Below are positions 43,751 to 55,099 of a DNA stretch of 64,000 bases, piece by piece; within the stretch, counting starts at the first letter, position 1, and each line of letters opens with the position of its first letter. A program made the position numbers and the translations under genes. The notes under the pieces are model-generated. The model was not told where the DNA came from. It saw only the letters and a list, made by a program, of their open reading frames with translations, and did no database searches. This DNA comes from Ancylostoma caninum. Taxonomy: Eukaryota > Nematoda > Chromadorea > Rhabditida > Ancylostomatidae. The DNA is taken from assembly GCA_037903475.1 (NCBI GenBank), contig JBAJFG010000100.1:62001-126000 (forward strand), written 5' to 3'.

Positions 43751-44726
43751 CTCAGACATGGCTAGACAGAATGTGCACCTCCTCGCACCTCCTTTTCACC
43801 GGAAAATGTCTTAGCGCTGGACTAAGACCTTTCCAGATGAGAAGGATGTGCAATGAAAAAAAAAACAAAAAGTAAAAGTAAACCCTCAAAATGAGCACTA
43901 ATGTAAAACGTACCTTTTGGAATTGAGAAAGAGGCGACTGTGAGGTAGTGTGAGCATACACATAGTGAGTTCTTGCGCTGTGCATAAAGTTCAAATTGCA
44001 CGTATGAGACCCTTCATTCGTCGAGCTCGTCGCTAGTGCTCTTCTCGTCGTCGTCCTCAAAATTTCTTCAGTTGCCGTCTGTTGAAGTCGCTAAATAGCT
44101 GTACTGTAATAAAGTTCTGCGGAAAACACTGATATCGAGAACGAGAAAATCACAGGGCGACTTGGAGACAATGTGGTGTCCTGCGCTCCGTGCGAGTCCA
44201 GAGGATGTTGTCATAGTCAATGCAGAGGACTGCACCGCCCAAGCTCATTGCCTCTGTGAGAAAACGTTAAAATTCAAAGTTGTGTTTTGAGAACTGTCAA
44301 GTATGATGACCATTTAAGATGAAAATGTTGATTTAAAACCGAAAACTACAACAAAACTCAAAACTAAACCGCCTCATGGGGACAAAGTCGGAGAAAATCA
44401 GTAAAATCGAAGCTGTCATGCAAAACCTATGTTGCATTCGTTAACAGCACCTTCAAAAAGTTTCCCATGAAATTTTTCAAGGGGATCAGAAAGATGAGTG
44501 GAACTTAGAAAGACCACACACATCCACCTACGAAGGATCTGTACACAAGCTTCGGGCCGACAATGGGGTCGCTGAAGTAAAATAGCAGAAAAATCAACAT
44601 CAGATAGTTAGAGAATCAAAATCAGAGTGGAGGAGTAGGAGAAAAACCACTGACTGAGTTCAGGAGCAAAATCTTCCTTTTCTTCTCTTTCACCTGAGAA
44701 TGAAAACGGTTAATGGTAACACGATA
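43751..44726. other. no gene recognised
   Basis: AT-rich sequence without recognisable frames or element ends. Confidence 0.4.
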
Positions 44727-44975
44727 AGGGCAATTTATACTAGCTGCGTGCGTCAGTCGCGCGTCAGTCGCACGCATCCATTTCCAAGGGATTTTCGGAG
44801 AAGACCGGTCAACACGGCATGTACATCCTCAATGAAGAGAACGCGCGGCCGTCGCGAGGCCGTAAACGCGTGCGTCTGAGCTGCGACTGCGATGCGACTG
44901 CTATGCGACTGGGCCCTATTCTTCACCATATAGACGCACGCGCGTCAGTCGCACGCATCCAGTATAAATTGCCCT
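44727..44975. mobile_element. 249-bp MITE, PIF/Harbinger-like (copy 4)
   Basis: AGGGCAATTTATACTAGCTG to CAGTATAAATTGCCCT, flanked by ATA (44,724-726 and 44,976-978). This is the best-preserved copy and is inverse to copies 1 and 2. Confidence 0.9.
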
Positions 44976-45445
44976 ATAGTGGGTGCCCTTGATGAATGAA
45001 GTGAGCATGAGAATAGAAAAGTAGGGGAAGTTCTCAATAGTTACGAGCTGAAACTATGATTTAATGAGAAGAATGAGCAGAAGATTTGTTGGTGAGAAAA
45101 GAAGGAAGAATTGAAGCACGTACTGCATCACCACTGTCCTGCGTTCGGAGCTGTTCACCTGGGTCCACATGAGACGTCCTCGCTTTTGTACCACAATCCA
45201 TTGAACTGGCCTGATACGCGGAATCACTCGACATGATCGTCTTAAAATTTATCCTAAAATCAAGATATATTCCGTAAAAGGTTGAAATAAAACCATGGAA
45301 CTATGAATCGATAGCGACGGGCACAGAACGATAGACAGATAGATAATGATAACGAATTAAATACATAGAAACTCCAAAATCGCAGTTGCATCGTCTGAAA
45401 CATCTCTCAAACTAATTAAGAAACTGGTCTTTAAAAATCAGTTTC
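44976..45445. other. no gene recognised
   Basis: Spacer, AT-rich, with GATAGACAGATAGATAATGA near 45,330. Confidence 0.4.
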
Positions 45446-45697
45446 ATGTTCGATGATGCAACTGTGACGTTTGAAGACATTCCGATGTGCCCTCATTATG
45501 AAATGAGACATGATGAAGATACATCGGAGATAGAACAACAAATTCTGCACAATTCGACCACATATGGTCGATTTTCGAAAGTGATGATAATTATGATCGT
45601 CTATGTGGTGTGTCGACCGCGTCAAACATTGGCGCGCGACTCGAATTTCCCACTATTAAAACCCTTAAAACACCTGAATTCGAAAAAATGCCAATAA
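45446..45697 (+). CDS. uncertain 83-codon open frame, possible exon
   Basis: The frame starts MFDDATVTFEDIPMCPHYEM and continues with the acidic RHDEDTSEIEQQ. A short hydrophobic run VMIIMIVYVV lies around residues 46-55, which could be a membrane segment. Its composition is more protein-like than neighbouring chance frames, and it is not part of any repeat I identified. There is no homology I recognise, no second exon and no clear promoter. It could equally be chance. If real, it may be an N-terminal exon of a small membrane protein; the part after about residue 55 looks like read-through. Confidence 0.15.
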   Translation: MFDDATVTFEDIPMCPHYEMRHDEDTSEIEQQILHNSTTYGRFSKVMIIMIVYVVCRPRQTLARDSNFPLLKPLKHLNSKKCQ

Positions 45698-46404
45698 GGA
45701 CCACGCAGATGCTTCGTCCGCATTTTTTCACGTCTGCACGGTGTTTCGACCGTGTGAAATTTCGCGTGTGTAGCCACGCAATCTTGCGTACGTGCGAATA
45801 ATGTCCTGTCGGCAGGACAGTAAGCCCAACACTACCGGAAAAATGCCTACAATGCGCCTATTCACAACGAGATGGGTAGGAACATTCGGCAAACTCATAA
45901 ATGCTTTCGAAAAATGCCCAAATTTAGAATATCGCCCAGGGAGACAAGCTTTGCTAGAGAGTGACTAGGATTTTCGCTTCAGAGTATTTTCTCCGTAGTG
46001 CAGTATCGGCGATTAACGTCATGGCATCTGCTTTCGTATATGCGAGTGAAGGTGAGAAGGTCTTTCAAGGTCGGGGGTGGACGGAACACAAGTCTGATCG
46101 GCAACCGGGAATCCTTCACCGCTTGATTAGCTTTTCGTGCCGAACTGTCCCCCACATATGGGAGGGAAAGCGTTGTTCCATCCATACTTGAATGCGGGAG
46201 CCAGGTATATGGAGGTTCTGCACAGTAACCGTTCTCTTCGACTATGCGAGCGACATTGTTTTCAACTGTTTCATCCGTTGTCGTGCATAGCCTGTCTTTT
46301 GTTCTGAGAATGTTCCGCATCACATTTGCCTCGACAAAAATTGGGTAGGCGCTAAAAACTTATCACCCCCACTACCGCTCGAGGATTTCGAACTGACCTA
46401 CCGA
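45698..46404. other. no gene recognised
   Basis: The minus-strand frame 45,979-46,323 (114 codons) is unrecognised. No element termini seen. Confidence 0.35.
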
Positions 46405-46480
46405 TCATTTACCATTGCTCCTCGATGGCTTCACAGTCCGCTGCTTTACCTCTGCTCCATCCGTGCCCACAGCCGAGGGA
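46375..46480 (-). repeat. tRNA-like repeat
   Basis: Minus strand GGGCACGGATGGAGCAGAGG, TAAAGCAGCGGACTGTGAAG and GGTCAGTTCGAAATCCTCGA give box A- and box B-like blocks, but a longer gap than in a normal tRNA. Pieces recur at 37,258 and 39,795. Probably a SINE-like repeat. Confidence 0.4.
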
Positions 46481-46550
46481 CTACTCGAGGCATGCACCAA
46501 TGTTTTTATCACAATGCATTCCCAAGAGAAGGGAATGTTACAGAGCCCTA

Positions 46551-46584
46551 TCATGACTTATAATAACGGGCTTACATCGTCTGT

Positions 46585-46678
<94 letters not shown>

Positions 46679-47446
46679 GAAATTCCCTGATTGGTCAGTG
46701 ATGGTGATTACGAGGTCAACAAGATCATAGGGACGGGTGTGGTGAGGTTCAAAGAATGAAGAGAAGCTCTAACGGAAGGGAAAGTGGAGAGGGGTGCACC
46801 GCGGTGTAGAGGGTGCGCCGGCGCCGAAAAGTGGGGAAACGCCTGGAGTCGGGTCCAACGGTGTGATAAGGGTGCGCCGGCGCCGAAAAGTGGGGAAACG
46901 CCTGGAGTCGGGTCCATCGGTGTGATGAGGGTGCGCCGGCTTGCACAAGTAGTAGGAATTTGCTAGGCGGGTCTATTCCTGCATTAGGGGTACGCTTATC
47001 CTGTTTCGGCGGGCCCTCCTACCTAAATCAGCTAGATGTACATTGTTTCCTTTCGTATCCGTGTTCTCTTATCATTCCGTTTGCGTCTGAATGAACCACT
47101 CCTTCCTTTCCGTTTATATACACCGGTGGACCCTTATCACTTGAATTACCACAACAACCAGTTGAGCCTAAATCATTTAAGATAATATTTGCACTGAATT
47201 GGTTACACTCAGTTCTTCACGACCACTAACTTCGCTCATATGGAAGAGAATAACTTCGTTCATATGGAGGAAAGCTACCACCTACGGGATCAAGGGTTTC
47301 TTAGGAGAGCGATAGAACTGCGTGGAAGGATGCAGATTTTATCAATCCATTTACACTTTTGTGTTTGCCTTCAACGTGCAGTATGCGAGCGAAGCGAGCA
47401 TCAATAGAAGTCTGGAAGTCCGGCGTTAGCCAGACGGTCAGACTGG
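46551..47446 (+). mobile_element. non-autonomous Helitron, copy D (complete, forward)
   Basis: It starts TCATGACTTATAATAACGGG preceded by A (46,550) and ends AGTCCGGCGTTAGCCAGACG, GTCAGACTGG followed by T (47,447). These are canonical Helitron ends (5' TC, hairpin, 3' CTRR, insertion between A and T). Between them lie a GT microsatellite (46,589-46,674), a spacer shared with copy E, about 2.5 minisatellite units (46,795-46,940), the inverted TATA segment (TTTATATACACC near 47,115) and GCGAGCGAAGCGAGC at 47,386-47,400. No Rep/helicase is encoded. Confidence 0.9.
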
Positions 47447-47650
47447 TCTCTGATAACTGTGCAGGACGAACGCAGACCAAACGGCGTAATGGTTCGGGTA
47501 GAAACCCTAGCAGCAACGGTTGCCTGTTGCTGCCATTCTCCTCTCGATTGCTGCTCAATCTGTCGGCCCTTTAGCAGCAATTGCTTAGGGACGGCAGCAA
47601 GAGGATGGCAGCAACTGGCAACGTTGACGATCTCAATAGTAGTTTGAATA
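47447..47650. repeat. GAACGCAGNCCNAACGG element, partner at 56,440-56,640
   Basis: TGATAACTGTGCAGGACGAA, CGCAGACCAAACGGCGTAAT, CCCTTTAGCAGCAATTGC and GGATGGCAGCAACTGG are shared (inverted in part) with 56,440-56,640. There CACGAACGCAGGCCGAACGG and CCGTTCGGGCTGCGTTCGTG form inverted ends. Helitron D inserted at its edge. Confidence 0.6.
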
Positions 47651-47899
47651 GATCTATTAGGTATTGAAATGAGTCCTTGCGCTTTTTTCATTCGCAATTT
47701 TTAAGCGTTCTTTCGAGGAATGATCGCTATGATCCGCAGGTTCTTATGTTCCTCCACAATTTGGTCGTCTCTCGAAAATGTTGAGTTACTTAATTTTCAC
47801 GACTAGGAGGAAAAATTCCAAGTTAGAAAAAACACCATTTTCTCTTTATATCCATTAGAAAACAGAAAGACTCCAACGCTGGACGAACGCATAAAGAAC

Positions 47900-48127
47900 A
47901 ATTTATAACGATGCGTGCGCTTGACGCTTCATTCATTTCTCCATTTGAGAAGGATTTTCCACGAAGACCGGTCAACGCGGCATGTGCATTCTTAATCAAA
48001 AGGACTTGCGGCCGTCGCGAAGAAGTAAACGCGTGCGTCTGAGCTGCGTTAACCAGTGCGACTAGCGCTATCCTTCATCACATAGATGCACGCGCGTCCA
48101 ACGCACGCATATAGTACGAATTGCCCT
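47900..48127. repeat. decayed Harbinger-like MITE
   Basis: AACAATTTATAACGATGCGT, GAAGACCGGTCAACGCGG, GTCTGAGCTGCG and ACGAATTGCCCTT follow the order of the 249-bp MITE with many changes and small deletions. Confidence 0.6.
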
Positions 48128-48425
48128 TGTCGGTAGAATTTAAATGTGAAAGAGCACAATCAATTTCTACTTTTTCAAGTAATTCCCTCTCCTCCATGGA
48201 ATAAATTCGGATAGTCGTGATGATTCGCGTCTCCAAGACAAAATATGTACTTTTTGAAGCTATGAGACCGCTGATGAGCGATTTTTTCGAGCCCAATTTG
48301 TCTTTCTTTTGTAGGATAGGTCGTTTAAGGAGTTTTGATGGTGTTTCGAGCTTTAACAGAATGCTAGGACAGGCAGGTGTCGATAGTTTGTTTCTCATGG
48401 AAACAATACTCTATCTCGTAATCTA
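48128..48425. other. no gene recognised
   Basis: Frames of 70 and 106 codons on opposite strands overlap here. Neither shows a known motif. Confidence 0.35.
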
Positions 48426-49701
48426 TTAGGTTGTTGCGAAATTAATTGCCGAAGTGGACACACCAGTTCAAAGTGTTTTAACTCGGCTCAAACACAATTT
48501 TTTTCATCGCTTCAGCAACCGTTCAAGTCAGTAGATCCTCCCCGACAATTCTACGGGGATTGCATGCCTCCACTACTTAAACCGAGATCACAAGGATCCG
48601 CAAACTTTTGGAAGGCGATTTCAGCATGCTCCAGATCAGCAATCTGCTGCTGTCGCAAGATTGCATCTGGAGCTCGGAAAAAAGACGTACAGTGGGGTAA
48701 TGGTCTGAGGAATGAGGTCAATGAGTGAGAGCCTTGATGCCTTACTACATCAGTTTTATCATGTGAATTTTGGAGAGTGAGGCTTAACGTTACCTTGGAA
48801 AAGGGGGAAATCAGTTTTTGTTCGCCACTGCCCACCACATCTATAGCAGATTTGCTGGTATCAACTCGAAATTACAATACCAGGACTCTGATGTTAGTGC
48901 TTGACTAGTTTGGAGAAGACTGTAGTAGATCACACTCTTACAACATCACCACACTCCTGACACAACCTCCCCAGTGCGAAGACTTGATTTAGAAAAAGTT
49001 GGAGATGGGAGGAAGTGTCTACCGAAACGAATTCACGTTTCTTTTTGTCGCACAGGAACCGAGCTCCATTGATAGCTGTTGCGCGGTGTAGAAATGGGTA
49101 GTTTTTGAGGCGAGAAACTAAGTTAGAAAAGATGGCACAGCGGGTGAGACGCTGGTCATCTGTCAGATCGTGGGGTGTTCACTTCCGCACCTTTCCTGCC
49201 ATGTCGATTGAAGTCAAATGTTTTGAAACTGTAGCATAGTGAGCCCCCATCCCTGCCCTCAAAGTCAAATGGTTGGACCCGGATTAGGTTCCACGACTCT
49301 TCTCAACGCTTGATCGTCAGAGAACAAACTGTGGTCACGACCACGGTTGCTTTGGGGATCAAAGTCGACGGAAGAAAAGTTTGCGACCGAATAGCTCACT
49401 GCCCATTTGGAAGGCGATTCGAAGCCAAAACAAATGCAAGATTACCGCAAGCATCCGACAAAGAGTGATCGAGTTTGAAGTCATGAACCATAATCACCCG
49501 AAAATCACGTCGGCCCATGATTTGTTCGCGACTTCACAAAAACCCTAAGAGCTAGCCAGAATATTCAAGAAGCATTCGAAAGAGGAGGAAAAGCCCTATC
49601 AGTAGGTCACATAAATTGGGCTGAAGTTGCTCAAATTGGGCAGAAGAGAAAGGTTCAAGTGAGCATACCCCAAAACGGCAATTAATTTCGCAACAACCTG
49701 A
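48426..49701 (-). mobile_element. mariner element, 1,276 bp, full length but decayed
   Basis: TTAGGTTGTTGCGAAATTAA continuing TTGCCG at the left and CGGCAATTAATTTCGCAACA continuing ACCTGA at the right differ by one base. TA flanks both ends (48,424-425 and 49,702-703). The length is that of an undeleted mariner. Its termini differ from those of the 779-bp mariner at 30,158, so two mariner families are present. Confidence 0.88.
48500..49560 (-). pseudogene. decayed mariner transposase
   Basis: Minus-strand reading gives TPHDLTDDQRLTRCAIFSNL followed by VSRLKNYPFLHR at about 49,185-49,090, then CDKKKREFVSVDTSS. This is the linker just before and around the first catalytic Asp of mariner transposases (usually PHxLTxxQ...R...C..LL.R....PFL.R). 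The expected GDE motif is lost. N-terminal helix-turn-helix residues (49,560-49,330) are recognisable only vaguely, and the C-terminal half (48,900-48,500) is badly eroded. Multiple stops and frame changes; no activity expected. Confidence 0.75.
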
Positions 49702-49703
49702 TA

Positions 49704-50090
49704 CAAACTTATGCAAATCGTTAGTTTAATAAGAATCGAGCACGACAACCACCCGCATCATCCGCCTTCGTTTATTTGGTCATCGCTATCGACGCCCATT
49801 GTAGGCGAAGGAAACTGCATCTGAATTAAGCGCAAGGACATGGGTCAGCACTCAATACTTTGCTTTTTCTTTGTTGTGGCTCTTCTTTTTTCCTAATTCT
49901 TAGTTTTGATCCACTTTTTGATATGATTTGCTTGGACTAGTTGGAGGCACTTAGAATTTATTTTTTGAATTGATTCCCCAGGGTGGATTACTTGAAGGGT
50001 TTTGCTGGTTTATACATATTTGAAGGCGGTTGCAAAATGTGTTCTAAATTGCTGGAGTCTAGAGCCTATTTAAACTTTCATATTATGACT
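49704..50090. other. no gene recognised
   Basis: No supported feature. Confidence 0.4.
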
Positions 50091-50200
50091 TTCATCCAAA
50101 TGATTTATTCGAATAAGTTATTTGGATGATTATTCGGCATTCGTATTCGAAAGAGCCGATTTTCGAATATATTCGAAAATTCGAATACTCGAAGTTTTTC
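50091..50200. repeat. TATTCGAA-rich hAT-like subterminal fragment
   Basis: TTATTCGAATAAGTTATTTG and GATTTTCGAATATATTCGAA resemble the subterminal palindromes of the hAT-like element at 57,115-58,734. No terminus is preserved. Confidence 0.45.
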
Positions 50201-50746
50201 AGAAATGTGTAACTATGTATATTGTGTACAGGTACAACAAAGTCATTGGTCGAAGACTTTGTGGCAATTACTTCTTGCGCTTCGCTGGGAAACCCATGAC
50301 TTTGTATTGGTTTTGATTACCGAAATGTCTCGAACACACGTGCAAAATTTTAGTTAAATTTCACAGCTCTATCTGAAGCCTGTCTGATCTGCAAACTTAA
50401 AACGAGGTGGAGATGGGAATGGCCGCATGTAGAGTGTCCATGACATCTTTTCCAAGAATTTCCTCTAGTTGGCTCTCCAAATCACTAAATTTCTGCCCAA
50501 TATTCAAGAGGTTAGAAACTTCCTATCCTCGGGGAATCACTGGTTTTGTTGACCGGAAAAGGTGAATAGATTGCCACCACCACTTTTTGCCACTAAAACT
50601 CACAAAATAACGTAAGCATACGTATCTGATAAAAATAAAGTGAACATCTGACAAAAGTTTCCATTCATGTTTCAAAAGAAAAAAGCAGTAGAATGTCGGT
50701 TTAGAGTTCTTTACCAAGTCTTTCATACTCAGACAAAAATGTCAGG
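50201..50746. other. no gene recognised
   Basis: No supported feature. Confidence 0.4.
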
Positions 50747-50995
50747 ACATGCGGAGGACGATAGCCCTCATTTTTTAAGGAAGTTTATTGGCCATGCGGT
50801 GACCACCTGCTTCGGGATATGCGGAGGAGGTAGTCGGGGGGTGCGATCAAAGCCCGAAAAACCATCGGGACTTGCGGAGGACATATTCGAGGGGTGCAAC
50901 ATACCCCCGAACTTTGATAAAAGCTTCGGGTGGGTACGGAGGAATATGGCAGGTAACTTGAGAACTCCCCGATGCTTGATCTCTGAGAGCAGTGA
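50747..50995. repeat. diverged copy of the GGACATGCGGAGG element
   Basis: CAGGACATGCGGAGGACGAT, CGAAAAACCATCGGGACTTG and GCGGAGGACATATTCGAGGG match 42,505-42,600. The right half is rearranged. Confidence 0.6.
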
Positions 50996-51401
50996 GCAGT
51001 GACTTCTGCCTATTTTTTCCGCTACTTGTAGCCCTACACTCCATCCTTCTTCTATAATAACGTATAATACGCTTTTTATAGTCATAATCTCTCAGGAAGT
51101 TTCACTTATAATAATGTTTGTTGAGTTTCTTATTGTCATATTCACTCTAAAAACGGCACTAATCATTTGAATCTCCGAAGTGTCTCTTTTACAATTTCAG
51201 CGAACTTCCTACTCACAAAAGCATCTATTTCGGTCCCCGACAAGAATATAGCACTTTTAGCTCTGTGTGTGAACTAATAGCAGCAGGGTCTTACCTCAGA
51301 AATCGCTTTCAAGATTTTTATGGTGAGAAAACCAGTGCGAGCTAGCGTGAACGATGGTATACATGACAGACCTCAAAAAGGGTGACCCTGTCTCTTAAGA
51401 G
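50996..51401. other. no gene recognised
   Basis: No supported feature. Confidence 0.4.
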
Positions 51402-52603
51402 GCCACGGCTAAATCAGCACTTCCTTATGTTGCTTGGAGAAATTATGGGTCAACACCAGAACTGACTCAAACCTCAGATGTTGCCAATAGGGACTCCAGG
51501 CCTCGCTGTCTCCAGACCAGGCTAGGGTTATGTCTGATAAGATTACGGATGTGAACGGTAGCCTGGCCAGGAAGCGAGTGTCGCGTGAGGAAATCGAGAG
51601 CTGAACCTTTCTAATACTTTTCTATGACGTCGAAATTTGCCCACTTTTGCAATCAGAAAGATTTTCTCTATATTGACGTACAAGTCGAAACCTGCCGCAA
51701 GTACGCACCACTGAGCGAATGCTCGTACTGAGACTGTTGTTTAGTCTTCAAGACCAGAGCTGTGGAAAAAGGTGGCTAAGCCTACGAAACCAGTGTGGAG
51801 TTGCTCGTCTCTGCGATTGTTCAAGGTGAAAAGAGTTGTACTTGACTCTGGTGGATCAATGAGCGTGACAACACGGATAGCGTACGACTTTGTAGCCTCT
51901 AACTTGGGTAATTAAACCTTTTGCAAACCACACTTCAAACACGTACAAAATGGTGATACACAACTACAGAAATGGATCAAATTAGACAGTAATGTAATCT
52001 AAGCTTAAAAAGTGCGTAAAAGAGTGTCTACAAACCTAAACCCGTTAACAGGGTACATAAAAAGAACTACAACTAAGCACGGAACAAAATATAATGCCAC
52101 AAGAATCTAAGCGTGCCGAGGCAAGGTGGCTAAGCCTACGAAATCAGCGCGGAGTTGCTCGTCTCTGCGATTTTCCAAGGTAGATTTACATGGGTTTCAT
52201 GAGACACTACATAGTATGGGCCATGCTATTTGAAATTGGGTGGACGTTTCATGCACATAATGCACACTTCCTCACTGACCCACCCTCGAACGAGAGTTGA
52301 AAATTAGTTTGAATAAAAAAAATAATAAACAGTCAATGAGCCGATATTTTGCCGCAAAAGTTTCGTCATATTTGTGTTCAGCGCATTAGAAAACCTCAGT
52401 GGGCATGTACTCATTAATCCCCCGATGAAAAACGTAAAACTCGATAAAATCAATGGTTTAACGAATACTTTTATACGAAACTGTAGGTATATTTGTGTTC
52501 AGCATATGAAACAACCCAATAGAGATGTGATCAGCGATTTCTCGACAAAATTAAGCAAAAATCAATGAAATCGATGTGAACGGTAAAGCAGTCCATAATT
52601 TTT
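51402..52603 (-). repeat. inverted partner of the 40,016-41,070 repeat, empty-site allele
   Basis: Reverse complement of most of the copy at 40 kb, without the 237-bp MITE. It has gained a duplication: GGTGGCTAAGCCTACGAAA and GAGTTGCTCGTCTCTGCGAT occur at 51,773-51,822 and again at 52,127-52,176, bracketing about 300 bp absent from the other copy. Confidence 0.8.
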
Positions 52604-52746
52604 GGCGGAAAGGTTGGGAAGAGAACACGGATACGGAAGGAAACAATGTACATCTAGCTGATTTAGGTAGGAGGGCCCACCGAAACAGGATAAGCGTACC
52701 CCTAATGCAGGAATAGACCCGCCTAGCAAATTCCTATTACTTGTGC

Positions 52747-53545
52747 AAGCCGGCGCACCCTTATCACACCACTGGACCCGACTCCAGGCGTTTCCCCACT
52801 TTTGAACGCCGGCGCACCCTTATCACACTGTTGGACCCGACTTCAGGCGTTTCCCCACTTTTGGACGCCGGCGCACCCTTATCACACCGTTGAACCCGAC
52901 TCCAGGCGTTTCCCCACTTTTGGACGCCGGCGCACCCTTATCACACCGTTGGACCCGACTCCAGGCGTTTCCCCACTTTTGGACGCCGGCGCACCCTTAT
53001 CACACCGTTGGACCCGACTCCAGGCGTTTCCCCACTTTTGGACGCCTGCGCACCCTTATCACACCGCTGGACCCGACTCCAGGCGTTTCCCCACTTTTCG
53101 ACGCCGGCGCACCCTTATCACACCGTTGGACCTGACATCCAGGCGTCAGGCGTTTCCGCACTTTTCGGCGCCGGCGCCCCCCTTATCACACCGTTACCCG
53201 ACTCCAGGTGTTTCCTCACTTTTGGACGCCGGCGCACCCTTATCACACCGCTGGACCCGACTCCTGGCGTTTCCCCACTTTTGGACGCCGGCGCACCCTT
53301 ATCACACCGTTGGACCTGACATCCAGGCGTCAGGCGTTTCCCCACTTTTCGGCGCCGGCGCCCCCCCTTATCACACCGTTACCCGACTCCAGGTGTTTCC
53401 TCACTTTTGGACGCCGGCGCACCTTTATCGCATCGTTGGGCCCGACTCCAGGCGTTTCCCCACTTTTGGACGCCGGCGCACCCTTATCGCATCGTTGGGC
53501 CCAACTTCAGGCGTTTCCCCACTTTTCGGCGCCGGCGCACCCTCC
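52747..53545. repeat. 59-bp minisatellite, ~13 units
   Basis: Exact 59-bp spacing in the best units (CGCCGG at 52,925 and 52,984). A higher-order block, units with CAGGCGTCAGGCGTTTCC and GCCCCCC, occurs twice (53,130-53,220 and 53,310-53,400), showing recent multi-unit duplication. The 268-codon open frame across it is an artefact. Confidence 0.95.
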
Positions 53546-53678
53546 ACACCGCGGTGCACTCACCCCTCTCCACTTTCCCTTCCGTTAGAGCTTCTCTTCA
53601 TTCTTTGAACCTCACCACACCCGTCCCTATCATCTTGTTGACCTCGTAATCACTATCACTGACCAATCAGGGAATTTC

Positions 53679-53895
<217 letters not shown>

Positions 53896-53930
53896 GACAG
53901 ACGAAGTAAGCCCGTTATTATAAGTCATGA

Positions 53931-54700
53931 TAGCGGCTACCTAAGGGATGACTAAAACGCCTTGCATGCTGTTAGGGGGGGAGGGCCTTTCGGTCCCGTC
54001 GAAAAATGGGCGTGGCTAACGATGCCCCATTGATATGCAGGTGCCACGTAGCTTCTGTTGACAGCCAGGCGCCGCCACAAGGAAGGGAGCGACTGTTGGG
54101 CGTTTGCAGCAATTCTGTAACCGGTAAAGATGAATAACATCGAGGATTTCAATAAATAAAAGCAAGACGTCTTTGATGCACTGTTAAAATTACGGGTTCG
54201 AAATCATGGATGGTGTATGTAGAAGTGGTTTTATCGTAAGTGCTCGAAAATTACAGCATGTGATGAAGTGGACGGGGATTCTGTAACTGGCGCAACAACT
54301 AACCTTCTGCGTCAAACGGAAAATATCCCACAAAATTTCTCAGGAATACATATCTCATCTCAAAGTTTGATCTCAAAATCTCAATTTTTCGAAACTAAAC
54401 AAAAATTTCATGGAGGGCTTCTTAGCTTTTATTTATCGTTATTTGTAAGAAAGAGTGGTCCAAATGCTCAATAGTCACCCCCTCCCCTTTCTTTAGGAGT
54501 GTGTGGCTGTCAACAAAAGCACCGCATCACCAGCATATCCTAGGGGCATCATATGCCTAGCCCCTTTTCCGACAGGACCCAAAGGCTATGCCGCCGCTGT
54601 TAGCCTAAAAAGAAATCGTCGCGAAACCACTCTGTATGCGCACTCACGGTTACTTCGTTCGGTTCAAAACTGAGCCAACAAACAAGGCAAACACCTCTGA
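53931..54700. other. no gene recognised
   Basis: Short frames only. No supported feature. Confidence 0.4.
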
Positions 54701-54920
54701 ACCATTTCATATGATCAGAATATCGAATATTCGAGCGACGCGTTCGAATAGTGGGGGCTCCCGAATATTCGAGTAATCGAATATATTCGAAAATTGAATT
54801 TTCGAGTGTCCGAATTTCGAATATGTTTGAAAAATAAAAATTTCGAATATTCGAATTTTTAAATGATCCCATTCTAATGACTTATTCGAATGACCGAATA
54901 AGTATTCGATTCGGTTGCAA
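54701..54920. repeat. hAT-like terminus fragment (TATTCGAA-rich)
   Basis: Repeated TTCGAATATTCGA palindromes ending in AATAAGTATTCGATTCGGTT resemble the right end of the 57,115-58,734 element (TTTTATTCGATTCGGTCAAA). The terminal AAAACTCTA is missing. Confidence 0.5.
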
Positions 54921-55099
54921 GTACATACATTACACATCGACGCTGTCGCTGTGACCGTTCACCACCAAAACATTCGTACAACTGCTCCTATGCCTGTACG
55001 CTATTCCACGCAAGTTGTGTGATAAGATAATAACTTTAACGTTTTGTTCTCATCATTTCTCATTTCCTTAACAGCGACAGTGTTCTTCACAATGTATGG
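54921..55099. mobile_element. ~179-bp MITE, GGCATACTTC family
   Basis: GTACATACATTACACATCGA plus CGCTGTCGCTG at the left and CAGCGACAGTGTTCTTCACA plus ATGTAT at the right. The internal text is shared with 36,888-37,070. Confidence 0.65.

Noticed and set aside
49129..49205. tRNA-like plus-strand sequence (TGGCACAGCGGGTGAGACGC and GGTGTTCACTTCC)
   Set aside because: The minus strand here reads TPHDLTDDQRLTRCAIF, part of the mariner transposase remnant, so the box A/B resemblance is chance.
52802..53608. 268-codon frame and its overlapping companions
   Set aside because: The 59-bp minisatellite has no stop in any plus frame, so each frame stays open. Overlapping frames in all three phases betray the artefact. 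The same holds for 28,535-29,216.
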